In this document: positions 11,393 through 23,480 of the stretch, piece after piece
Numbering within the stretch: the first letter of the stretch is position 1
Layout: the number at the start of each line of letters is the position of its first letter
Assembly (NCBI GenBank): GCA_963513935.1
Contig: OY740770.1
Span: 92,086,301 to 92,150,300 of the forward strand
Length of the DNA stretch: 64,000 nt
Origin: Aphrophora alni
Lineage: Eukaryota > Arthropoda > Insecta > Hemiptera > Aphrophoridae
Direction of reading: 5' to 3'
Notes under the pieces: generated by a model
What the model saw: the letters and a program-made list of their open reading frames with translations, nothing else
The model's database searches: none
What the model was told of the DNA's origin: nothing
Made by a program: the position numbers and the translations under genes

Positions 11393-14375
11393 ACTAATAG
11401 ATATAAACAAAAATATATGATCCGTCCTGCTAGTATGAAGCGGTTGAAACTTGATAAATTAATCAAACCTTAAAAGGAATATAGAAGCCACTTACTGGAT
11501 TTCTTAAAAGGAATGGACATTTCCTAAATTAATTCAAAATCTTTATTTCATATCTTATAAACACCAGTAGAGGCATATACTTGTAGAGAGCCTTGACTGA
11601 AGGCCCACTCAGTGGGTTCCTAAAGACCGAACGATATCCAGATTTTCATTTCTTCTTTCGTAATTAAGGATGGATTATATTTAAAGATTGCCTAACTTCC
11701 ATATCCTCCGGTTAGTGTAAATGACATGCTTTAATGACGTTCCATTACTCTTTCGCTCTTGTAGCATGACTACAGATATTTGTATGATCACAATATTTCC
11801 TGTCATATTCCAAACGTAATCAGCGTAGATAGATGTTCATCGTTTTTATGTAAAATGAAAATATGTTTAGATTTACGTATAAGTAAATTGTAACACAATA
11901 TGTGCTTTAAGTGTTATCCATTTTAGTACAACTAATAATAAAAATATAATAACGAAATTATAAAATTACAAAATATATTATTTAATGGAACAACAATTAA
12001 TGGTTCGTGTACTCCTTTCAACGTTATAATTTCATAGTATGCGACATTGTAACTTTATAGTATCGCAGTGAATGTAAGGTTCTGAATGTTTTGTTGGAGG
12101 GGGGGAGAAAGGGTGGAGGGGAAATCTCACAGATCGATTGCAAACTTCAGGTTTCAAATGTTTGATTTTTTTCTGTTTTTGGCCCATATTACCCAAACTA
12201 TTAATAGTAGAGAATCAATTGATTAACTGAAATCTATTAAATAACATATAAAAGAGTTATTTCGATAAATAGTGGGAGGATGATGAACCTTTGGACTAGT
12301 TCTTCACTTTAATTTAAATTTTAAGAAATTACAATTTTCATCATATAAAGTTTAAATTTCCATACAAAGATTAAATTGTCCATTTTTGTGTTTAAAAATA
12401 CAAAACACAAAAATAAATAGTATAAATAAATAGTAATAAATAGTAATAATAAATAGTGTATAAATAGTAATTCCCTTACTTGCAATAACGTGCTACGAAC
12501 AAAGTTTTTGTTCATACAAAATTATATTTATATATTTCTTTAATTTTTTTTTCTGGCATTGTAATATCACCACAACGGTTTTCGATTTTAAACCATATAA
12601 AAAATACAAACATTTTAAAAACATAATAAAAAATAAGCTTCTACTTTAAAAATAAATAATTTATATGCAAACGTTAACTTTCTAGTTAGTCTACATTAAA
12701 CTTGTTGCAGAAAGTTTTACTTTAATCATCATTCTGGAGTAACGTCATTTAATTAGAGTTGGAATAAAAAAGTAAGAAATATTAGTTTGTTATGCTTGCC
12801 AGGATATAAAGTGTGTACTTTCTTACTCTTGTAGAGAGAGGGAGAGAGGGAGGGAGAGAGGGAGGGAGGGAGGTATGGAGGAGGAGGAGAGAGAGAGAGA
12901 GCGATGACTGAACATATTTATTTCAATTCGTATCTTGAAGAAATCATTGTGATTAAGAACAAATGTGTTATTTCCATGCGTATAAAACTGTGCCAGCGAG
13001 TACTTAACCAAATGCTTACACACCAAATTTGTCTGAATTCCAACTAAATTTCCAGCTTCTAGAATTGTAATTTAAATTTAATTTCTTATTTTAGTATTAT
13101 GTTGTTGAAAATTACGTAATTAGTCTGTCACTGTGTATGGTTTCCGTTATATAAAGAGAAACAAGTGAATATTTGATGAAAAAATTGTATACAAAAATAT
13201 TTTGTATTTGGAAGGTAAATAAATGTTATGATTGGTTTTTTGTTTGGTCTATGTTGTGCAGATCATATGAAGGTCAACTTAATTTTTTTAAACATAAACT
13301 TATATATATTTAGTTCAATAAAATATTGAAGACTTCTTGACGTTCAAGAAATTGTTTGTCAAAGAATGTTTTGTAAGAAACAAAAACTGTTTATTTAAAC
13401 TTCTGAATACATTTTCTGAATCTTTTCACTTTAATAATTCTTCTTAGCGCAACAAAATAATAAATGATAAAACAAACATTCTAAGCTTTACCGGGTTTAA
13501 TATACCATATTTGTCTGTTGTAATTTAACTCTAGCAATAGAATTTTCCGAGGAATAAGTTCTTGCATTTCTGAAATTCTCCAAGTATTTGGGTAAATATT
13601 TTCAACATTAAAGGATTCTAGTTTTTAGCATGGATAAAAGAACGTTAAAACACCAGAACAAAAAATAAATAACGCAACTTATTTCCCCCTTTTTACCAAA
13701 ATACTTAAGCCTAAACTTGTTTTTAAATCTTGTCGCATTTCGACATAAATACAAGGGTCTTAAATGTTGCACTCTGTAGAAGAACGTATCGTGATTAAAG
13801 AAAAACTCGTTGAGATTTTCGTTTATACATTTTTTTGGATTTAGTAAAGTCTTTTAGATATTTCCCTCTATCTGCATCCAACTATAACTAGTCTTATTTT
13901 AGAAATATTGGTGTTCAGATTTTGTTCAAATTGGAAGCACTTATTAATATTGGAAACTTAGTTAATTATTACTTATTTGAAGTAACTATTGAATTTCGTT
14001 TGTAGTTGTACACAGTTTGGGCTACCTGCCATAAAATCAAAAGAGCGTATTTTTGTTCAAACATAATTCTTACCCCGTTAGTATTGAACATTATCATGTT
14101 TAAAGTCTTCATTTTGAAACCTAAATAGAACTTAACCCCACTATTAAACCGTATGTAAATCAGTTGTTTCATTATTCAAATTTTGATGAAATATAAAAAA
14201 TAGTATTCTATACTGACGAATACAATGGTATCTTTTAGAAAATTACGGGTTGGAAAGAATTATGAAAACTCATAATAAACCTTGACCACTGTCATTAAAA
14301 ACTAAGCGTAATGCAACCAAATTATGTGTTTCGTAGAATCAGTAATGGACACATTTCGCTTTATTGTTTCCCCCC
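11389..14375. other. AT-rich non-coding stretch
   Basis: No gene supported. It contains the purine tract at 12.83-12.90 kb, a G-rich patch near 12.1 kb and a nine-C run at 14370-14378. Confidence 0.55.
12832..12902. repeat. GA/GGA purine-rich low-complexity tract
   Basis: About 70 bases made almost only of G and A (GAGAGAGGGAGGGAG pattern). The minus-strand frame through it gives a Ser/Pro/Leu-rich artefact. Confidence 0.95.
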
Positions 14376-14379
14376 CCCA

Positions 14380-14650
14380 GATTGGTTTAAAGGCATTAAT
14401 TATACTCTCAGGTCATCACTGTATTATAAACGAGTATAAAGTAAGAAACGGCTAGGAAAGAAGCCCAAGCTCTAATCTAATACCATTAGGATCCGAAGAG
14501 AATAAGAGTTGGTCAAAGGAGACCTGATAGTGAAGAAGAAAGAGAGATCTGACTGAAGACTGCTTCAAAAATGTGTAGATACAGCTAAGTCCTCCGGGAT
14601 TGACTTACCTGTACTCACTACAGTAGCCTATAGTGAGCCCGTGGGGGTCG
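14380..14650 (+). repeat. Dispersed repeat family 1, copy a
   Basis: Shares a colinear series of blocks with 29475-29680: an AAAGGCA start, CTCAGGTCATCACTGT against CTCGGTCATCATTGT, TTATAAAC, AAAATAA-like filler, ATCTAAT, AGAG-rich text, and GAAGAAAGAGAGATCTGAC against GATGAAAGAGAGGGAGCTGAC. This copy runs further right, to about 14650. No open frame is shared. It may be a SINE or a non-autonomous DNA element; I cannot tell which. Confidence 0.6.
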
Positions 14651-14659
14651 TTTTATTGA

Positions 14660-17600
14660 TGAGTTTCTGGGTATACGTAAGAATAAAAAAGTTAACCAAA
14701 GTGCAATTTAAACTGTAATTTGAATGTTAGAGTTGTAAAATATTTCATATTATCCTAAACCTCAATAATTGTCGGTTTTATGAAGGTCTTGTCAGTATTT
14801 TTAATCTATCACAGTAATATAGAATTTATTACCTTTACAACAATCGCCTTTGTGGATTTATTGGATTAAAAAAAGTTTTACCACCAAAGGCGGTTTTTAC
14901 AATGAAATATCTGTCATTTGTTTGTTACACTAAGACTAATGAATCCTTTGGCTTGATTTACATACATTTTGTTTATGAGCGTATTTTGAAAATATCGAAA
15001 AAAATTCCCCCCCCCAATTTTTGGATAACACTGAATTTGCGGTACCTACCATACTAATTTAGATTTTTGTTTTTAATCATGCTAAATGAATTTGATCTAA
15101 TTTTTCATTAATTTTTCTAGTTTTCATTTGATTTCATTTTTCTGCAAAATTTAACTTGTCCCCAAAATTTTGGCTTTCGTTTCGTTTATTTATTGTATGA
15201 CACACTTACTTCATTTTTTTTTTTCCTTTTCATTTTTGAAAATTGTATTTCTTTTTTGGTTATGCTTAGTTTTTACTAAAACTTATCATTCAAAAATATT
15301 GTTGAAATGTGATGTAATCGAGTAGAAATAGTTTCCCGTTTGTAGTTAGCACTGTTCCAGGTATCTGTTACAGTATTGTTCAGTTGGTTGGGGGGAGTAT
15401 ATAGTAAACATTTCATGCTTACAATTACAAATATTGAAAAGTGCTCTGTTTTTGCTTTTTGCAAGAGTTTTATATTGCAGTGAATACGTTATATAGTAAT
15501 AATCAATATAATCGTAAAGTTTAGATTTAAATTATTCATCAGATTTATCCTTCTTGTCTTGTCTCTAGTCATTAGTCATTTTATAAAATAACAGAGGCCG
15601 TCATTAAGCAAACAGTTTAATTTCAATAATATTTTAATTAAAAACATAACTCGACTCAGTGTCTTACAAAGGTTGAATTTCAATTGTAAACCGTCTTTAA
15701 TAAAACATAACAATATTAACATTATTTGACCCAATTAATCAAACTAATCTTGATTTCATAACATTAAAAAAATAAATAATTTTGTCAATTTACTTTTAGA
15801 AATTGCTTTAGAACATCAAGAATAAAAATGGTCGTTGAGACCAGCTCTAAATGAATAATTACTGAATTTGTGTAAAATAGTATTCAGCGTGTAAAATACT
15901 ATTCAGTGCTTTATCTCCAAAAATTCAGTCAACAATGAAATTTAACTTAGCAAGTCGAATAATCTTAAAATCAAGTGATTCCGTTTGTTTTTTGTTTTTG
16001 TTTTTTGTTTTCAAATTCTGGTAAAATGTGAACGTGTATCATCTAAACCAAATGAAAATTTTATTTAATCGGGAAAGTATCAAAATCAACAAAATCATGG
16101 TTAAAGTTCATTTTTGTTATATTACGCTCTATAGGTACATACACATTCACTGTTTTTATTGACTAGCTATAGCCGACTGCAGATACCTACTTTTCAAGTC
16201 CATGGTTTATTTTTTATCTTTTGAAATATAACTCCCGAAACGGCATTTTGGGGGAGATTTCGCTAGATATATTTCGCTTAATTGTTAATAAATACGGTTT
16301 AGGAAAATGTTATAAAAATTGTGTTTCGATGTCGTGGCTGATATTCTCTATTTGTATGGAAAAGTCTTGAAATGTGGTAAAAATAGTTTGACACACTAAA
16401 TTTGAATAAATTAAGAACACATCGTTGGAATTAAGCACATTTTGTGGACAATGCATGTATAAACACCGATCCAAAAACGAAATTTGTACTTTATCACTTG
16501 TACATAGTATGGAGAAAGTTATGTGATGTGTAACAAATGAATTTAGAGATTTTTATTGAATGAGGTTCAATGAAACGCAATGTCTGTCTGTCTTGTGTGC
16601 AGTGCTCTGTAGTCCAAACGCGTGGACTAATCTATGATCTGATTTTGTATATAAGCTTATTTTGGCCATATATCGAGATGCCGTTTTATAGCGAAATTTT
16701 CATTTATTTAACAACCAGTAAAACGTTAACGCTTTCTAGGTTGCGCTGTTTATTAAATATGTTTCTACGCCAAAAATAAATTTTTTTAAATTTTAAAATG
16801 GCGGCTGTTGAAATAGAATTCTCATAAATTTCTACATATCTGTATTTATGCAACGTTATAAAATAACTCATATTGCCCAGCTTAAATTGGTGCAGGATTA
16901 TAAATAAGCGGAGCGAGACATTCTATACCTGTCACAACAGTATCAGTTCCTTATCTGACATGTGTTGGACTTTACAGCAAGACGACACCTTAATTGGTTG
17001 GCCTCGATTTTGATTTTCCTGTCTTGTCTCTTCTCTGATACATTGTTTTTAATGACATAGGTGTCAATTATTCCGTTATTTCTTTTATTACATTCCAATT
17101 TCTACTATTAAAGTAAATATTGTTTTATGAAATTGTGATTTTTCACTACTGTTAAATTTAGAAATTTTTCGGAGTAATTAATTGTGGGGGGGGGGGCTTA
17201 AAAATTGGGCTTTAAAGTGCTCAACTATACCACACAAGGAAGAAAATGGTATAAAATTTTGTACAGCTTATTTGCATTTTTTAATTTGGTCCAGATAGGG
17301 AAGAAACGAAAATTTTAAATTTGTTTTGAAATATAAAAAATTTACGAACTTTTATTACAGCGAGAAAGTTATAAACTAATATTTTGTTATAAAGAAGTTG
17401 GAACAACTATAATTGAATTTGCTACTTTTAGAAATAGTAAACGTTGACCATATCCAAACAACGTACGTCACCAAAATTGTTAAATCAGTAACAGCTGTAC
17501 CGTGGACACCATCTAAAGAAGCGGAGTAGCATAGTCGTCATAGCATCTCAACGCAGTTCGAACTGTAGTGAACCCCGTCACAGGTCCGAATTGTATAACG

Positions 17601-17985
17601 GAGTTACGTTTTGCCATGAGAGAACTCCCCCGTCTTATTTGTCTATTGGGCATAAAATAAAAACATAAATACAAATTATAATTAAACATCTAAATAAAAC
17701 AAATGATTTAAAACTTTATTTGTAAAGCAAATTAGCATCACTTTTGTCATAAAGTCCTAAGTATAAAATCGTATTTGATGAAACGAAGTTTACGATTGTA
17801 AAGTTTACTTTTCGTTCTCTTTTTTAAAAATTATTCTGGAAATATTACTAATGTATGTGATTATATACACTTGTTTGGATCATTAATATCCATATTACAC
17901 CAATATTTGAAATAATCGGTAGAATTTTTAAAAAAATGCCTCCATACTAAATAGAATTAAAATTGTTCGACTTCTGTGGGTTGAA
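14660..17985. other. AT-rich non-coding stretch
   Basis: No gene supported. Noted items: a nine-C run at 15007-15015, an eleven-G run at 17186-17196, AAGCGGAGCGAGACA at 16906-16920, and a weak tRNA-like patch at 17.52-17.60 kb that I did not accept. Confidence 0.55.
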
Positions 17986-17989
17986 TAAT

Positions 17990-18170
17990 CCCGCAGACTG
18001 CAGATTATTGGTATCAGATAGACAGACATATCAAACATCATCATTCCAAAACCCAGTACTTTGGATTAGGAAACTTCAAAACAGGTAACTTATACCCGTG
18101 AAATTGATATCGATATATTTTCACTGTAATTTATCTGTGAGAAAGTAAAAAAGTAAATAAAATAATCAAT
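17990..18170 (+). repeat. Dispersed repeat family 3, copy a
   Basis: The order TCAGATAGACAGACATATC, CATCATCA, AAACTTCAAAAC, AATTGATATCGATATATTTT and GAGAAAGTAAAA parallels 56640-56775, which has GACAGACGGACATCATCA, CTCAAAACTGA, AAAATTGATTTTTTGAT and ACTTTCTC. It is non-coding and similarity is moderate. Confidence 0.45.
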
Positions 18171-20562
18171 TATAAAGGTAAGTAAATAATAAAATGTAAG
18201 TACACCTACTATAGTTTTAAGTGTGAAGTATTAATCTCTTCTTTTTTGGAATTTTTTTGATTCGTGTTTTTATCTTGCCTGTTAATCTTTATTAAATTTT
18301 ACTTTGAGAAAAATCTTTTTTCCTTTGAAATTCTTAAATATTTACACTATCTTTAATCGTGAGTCAATAAATTTTCGTCTTCTTTTCTTAGGAGATATAG
18401 ATTAATTTAAAAGCAACTGAAGCAGTAACAACAAAGACTATGGTTCAGTGTAAAGTAACACGTACACTCGGGTTTCTCCTATAAATGTCACCCTAATTGT
18501 TAGAATTGTGGTTTATGTAAGGTTTAGAAGATTAAAATAATTTAGTATCCAAGGTAAACCTTTTAACCAATTTAGTTGTTGAAAAGTAAAGAAAAGAACT
18601 GCTACGAAAGTGTTTTAACTAATTCTAAATGTAACTATCACGTTTTTACTCATGTTTGTTTATCATTAAGATGAAAACTTTGACTTTACCATTTGAGCTA
18701 GATTTTTTTATTGTTACTTTTTATTAGTTACGCATGTGCAAGTCCAGGAAAAATATTAGAAAATTTAAATAACACATTCGTATAATAAATATTATAAATA
18801 TTTTTACATGAAGATAGATAATATTTATTTATTCTATAATATTAATAATATTCCATACTTTTGTTAGGCCTTATATAGTTGTGTTGGGTTTAATTATAAG
18901 CCATTTATAGCCTTGTCACTTTGTCAGCGTTATTTGACATGTTTCGGACTGACTCCATCTTCAAAGAGTACTTGTGTACTCTATAAGATGAAAGTACTAC
19001 AAAACCCGTCAACTAATGGTTGAACATTGTACTAAACATAATGAAATATATCTATACATATTTGACGAATTATTGTATGAGAGCTTAGAGAGGAGATATA
19101 AATAAAGTAAAACTCGTAGATTAGTAAAACATGATCAAGAGAGGAAAAAATAAGTGCCACTGTTTTAATTTGTTCCCTCAGAAAGCAAATGACTAAACAA
19201 TAAAATTTCTTTCTACCTAATACTCAATAAAAGTTCGCACTCTCAACCACTGATGTTGTAAAAGGTCGCATTAAAAGTAGTCTTGTTTATTATTAAAAAA
19301 AGTTTCATGATTGCATGATATTTAGAAAAATAATGACGGGAGTTCTGCTGTTTGGTATTTACGAATGTGAGAGGTTTTATAACGACTATTATGTGATAAA
19401 TCGTGTGCAATTTGTGAACAACATTTACTTCTTTGAGAGTCATTAGTTTGAAACCGTAGAGTCTTGTGTCAATGGTATCATGTTTTCTGGGCCATGTTTT
19501 GGTGTTGAGACACTCTTCACATAAACACGGCTGCCCTATCAATTACGGACAAAGTACATTTAATTGTTTTGTTTTTTCTGTCGGAATGTACGAATGAGAA
19601 ACCAATAATTTGTTTATCAAAAATATCTGGCAACACGAGCAAAGTGAGTGTAGATTCTAGTACTCAACAAATTTTGATTTAATGTACAATTAAGGCCTCC
19701 ATGAACCAATTTGTCGACACGATCAAAGTAAGGATGCTAATTTTTTGACTTGGCAAAGCTATGCCATATGTAAGTATTAAAACACTTTATTATATTTTCC
19801 TTTGAAATATATATTTCTAAGAGATCATTCAGTTAATTAAAAAAATATATATTTAAAGAAATTATTATGATTCTATGCACGTTCAAGAATGATAAAATTT
19901 GGTAAACGTTTTTCTTATTTTGTATAACTATTTAATGAAACTGGAAAAAAATAAAATTAAAAATTAAACACTGTCTCAAGTTGTTCAACAAGTTCATTGA
20001 ATGTTATTTTTGTAATTAGTATGGAGAGTTTTCTGTTGATGTTCAAATTTAGATACTGTGTGTTATTTTGGCTTGTCTTCTCTAGTCTTCTATATGATGG
20101 TAAGACTAATGATAGTAGCTTAACGGATAGTAAAATCCTTCACCGGCATAATATTTACCTATCGAAACGCTTTTTCTCTATAATATATTTAGTGAGAAAG
20201 TGAAACATTTTGTGTACAACTATTTCCAATCGGTTTATTTGAATTTTTTACTTCTCGTAATACGATTTTGGCAACGAAGTTGTTACTTTTAATCTTTTAC
20301 ACTCCCACATATACAAAAACATAATTGCCCTTTCTCACCTTTTTGCGGAGATATCTATTTTAAGGCCCCCTGAGTCCATAAAAACAATTCAATCCTGTTG
20401 ACATAATTATTATACAATGATCAACTGTTTATCAAAACTTTTAAGGTGTCCATCGACAATGAAAACACAATAATTAATAACTAAAAGAATACTAATATTA
20501 CAAGTTATAATTTAAGTCTTGTACTGAGGACAATTGTTTAATTATTTTTTCCCATTCAGTAT
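18171..20562. other. AT-rich non-coding stretch
   Basis: No exon supported. Contains a possible diverged GATG...CGAAAC core at about 18940-18975 on the minus strand, and two diverged copies of the CGAGCAAAGTGAGTGT motif at 19634-19653 and 19717-19738. The minus-strand ORF at 19.24-19.54 kb has no family resemblance I can name. Confidence 0.5.
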
Positions 20563-20568
20563 GTAAGT

Positions 20569-20642
20569 GACTAGGATAATTCTGTTGGTAGAGTATTGGC
20601 GTGTAGAGGCAAAGGTCTTGGGTTACGATTCCCGGTCTATTT
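20569..20642 (+). repeat. tRNA-derived sequence (SINE head or tRNA pseudogene, Tyr-type anticodon)
   Basis: TAATTCTGTTGGTAGAGT (20577-20594) matches the tRNA D-arm and pol III A box; the usual form is TAGCTCAGTTGGTAGAGC. The anticodon arm TTGGC/GGCAA has one mismatch and encloses GTGTAGA, with T in position 33 and GTA in the anticodon place. The T-arm pairs TTGGG with CCCGG around TTACGATT, one base longer than the normal TTCGANN loop, so the B box is GGTTACGATTCC. The acceptor arms do not pair and there is no intact 3' end. It is therefore not a working tRNA. A tRNA-derived SINE is the simplest reading; no defined SINE body or tail was recognised downstream. Confidence 0.65.
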
Positions 20643-23411
20643 AGTGCATTTTTCTCTTAATAATACCACTTTGGTAAAATTATATAAGCGTTATAATCAA
20701 TAATTAAAATCAAATTGAGATATTTTGAAAGCAGATTTCTTCAGAGGCTCACTACAGTAATCATGGGAGTGGTGATGCCGAGGGATTCGAGCTGGCTCTA
20801 TACATTTTTTCATTTAGTCTTGGGTGAGATCCCACTCTTCGTTCCTATCAAGTCTCTCTTGACCAATATTTACTCAATTCAACTTAAATATTATAATTTG
20901 ATTATTATAACACAACTCACGTTCTCTTCCCTATTTGATTATTCGAGGGATAAAGCCTCTTTGAACGAGAGTTTTTTTGCCTATAATCAACAAGAAAACA
21001 AATTAAAAGCGCATTTTATTTGAGCACTCAAAATTGCCATGGGTTTATTTAAAAACAAAGTGTAGTGAGACAGTTAAAATTGACAAACAAATTTAATAAC
21101 CTGCAAAGCTGTATGCTAACTTTTTGGTAAAATAAGGCTAACTTTTAAAGTTTATATAACTGAATATTTACAAAAATACTTTGTTACTAATAACTCAGGG
21201 ATATATATTCGCCTATATATACTTTTTCATTAAATATCCCAAATAAGAGTATTTTACACAACAACTGTAAGAACTAAATTCAAATTTTACGATTTGTCCC
21301 ATGTACATATTTCCTTCAATCTTTCCAATGTTTCTATTTAAGTTAGTGAAAAATTCGATCTTTAAGTTTGAAAATTTTATAATTATAGTTAAATATCAAT
21401 GGTTACTTCCTCAAAACTATTACACGTATTACATAGATTTATGTGATATGTCAATAAATTGTTTTATATTGTTATTAAAATTATCCATTTTGAGATATCC
21501 TAAGACAAAACGTGTTTAATAAATATATTAACTGTCCTCCATGTAATGTCCTACAGTACAAATATATGGGACGATTTTAATCACACTTGGATATAATGTT
21601 TGGCATATCTCTAGGGATTTTATAGATCGTAGTACCTCCTATCAAACCGTATCTAAACATATTAAATTTTTACCGTTGTCAGGATCGTTTGTTGTAGTAG
21701 ATGTTTATTATTATTAGTTTTTAGAATCATATGTTTTAGAACCATGTATTTTTATAACTAATTGTTTTAAAAAAATAATTGTGATTCAGTGATAAATTCC
21801 TGACATATTAGGAAAAATTGTTAATTAACTTTTAGAACAACTATTACCTTATTTATTTTACACAAACTAAACACGATTTAATATTTTATAAATCTGCTTA
21901 AGATTGAAAATAATGCAAATGTTTTATTTGAAATTTCATTTTCTTTTAATATAAATGAATTTGTTTGTAATAAAATGAAACTGAACTATTTCATTATTTA
22001 AAACAAGTTGTGGAGACAAGTTGTGGATACAAGATTTCTCCTTTTAAATTCAAAAGCAACCCCCGCATTCATCTTCCCAATCCCCTTTTCTTGTACTTGT
22101 CGAAATCTTCACATACTTTTATCTTGATATTCTGCCAATGGCGATCCAGTGAGAAACGGTGGTAGGGAGAACGATTGTCTCTTACTTAAGTTAGTCTGTA
22201 ATATAAATTTTCACAATCAAATGAATTAGAGCATTATTTAGAAATAATTAAATGACGAAGAATTGTTTCCATAAAATGTAACAACTACTGTGTCACCATT
22301 AAATATACAACAAAACATCTTTTAGGAGTGTACAGGTAGACTACGATATATAAATGAAATATTTATTTAACAAATAAATTATAAAATAATCTGTTTACCC
22401 ACGTACAACCTTTAGTGTGATGCGTAGTAACGGATTCTCTTCTTTAAAAATATAGAAAATAATAAAAATAGGAACAGATTTTGTATGGACCTAATAGATG
22501 TATATAATGATAATACTGAAGATTTTAATTTACATGATGGTGTGATCGTAATTTTAAAATATTCTTATCGTAATTAATTAATACTAATAATTATTTTTTC
22601 ATGAATTATATGTGTTCACCACTCAGGCTGAAAAATTAGAAACTCGAAGTTATTATTTCGTTTGTAACTAATTATTTTTTATCTTAGGAAGTTGATTGAG
22701 GTTAAAGGTGGACAATAACAATCTACACTTTTTAATATAATTTATAGTATTTTTAGTTGAGTTATTATAAAACTATCGGAACATATTTTAAACTGCTGGA
22801 AGTTTTTAGTGTTTATAATATTTTTCTAATTGACAGACTTGTCTAAGTTAATGTTAAAATATATGTACATCAAATTTGAACAAAATAGAAATAAATGTCA
22901 CTCACTACCTTCTAACACATATTTTCATTTACTATATATACATTTTTAACATTTTATAACCCCTCTAAAGTTGTTTTAGGGTCAACAATTCGTTATGCTG
23001 TATTGAGTATGTAAAAAATAAACTTCCTATCGAGGCATATACAAAACTGTTTGAATCAATCGGAACTAATTTATGAACACAAGACTGGTTTATTTTTGGA
23101 ACAGTAAAACTACCGATGAAATATGACTATAAAAATATACAACTGAAATCACGACCACCCATGAATGTCATAAAGTGTGGAAAAGCGATAAATTACTGCA
23201 TTGCGAATTGTGGTTAAAGTACAAGAAAATGGAAAATTGCCAATTTATAACTTTGAGAGTAAAATTAAATGGAACAACATGGCACTGTTATGTTTTTGTA
23301 AAAAACTTTGATTGGTATATTACTGTGCATGCAATAGAATATGCAATATTTCAACTGAAATCAAGAATTTAGTTGAAGAACATAAAATGAAAGAAAAAGA
23401 TCACGTTAAAT

Positions 23412-23416
<5 letters not shown>
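20643..23416. other. AT-rich non-coding stretch
   Basis: No supported gene. The 102-codon plus-strand frame at 20.7-21.0 kb is less AT-rich at its start, around GGGAGTGGTGATGCCGAGGG, but shows no recognisable domain. Confidence 0.5.
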
Positions 23417-23479
<63 letters not shown>

Positions 23480-23480
23480 A
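23417..23480. repeat. (TA)n followed by (TAA)n microsatellite
   Basis: About 25 TA dinucleotides running straight into about five TAA trinucleotides. Confidence 0.97.

Noticed and set aside
17516..17600. tRNA-like patch with TAGCATAGTCGT and GTTCGAA or GGTCCGAATTG
   Set aside because: The A box fits but the two possible B boxes are badly spaced and no cloverleaf arms pair well; it could be a very old SINE but I cannot support it.
19243..19542. Minus-strand 99-codon ORF as a transposon gene
   Set aside because: Composition is more natural than its neighbours but no motif of any transposon or host family could be identified.
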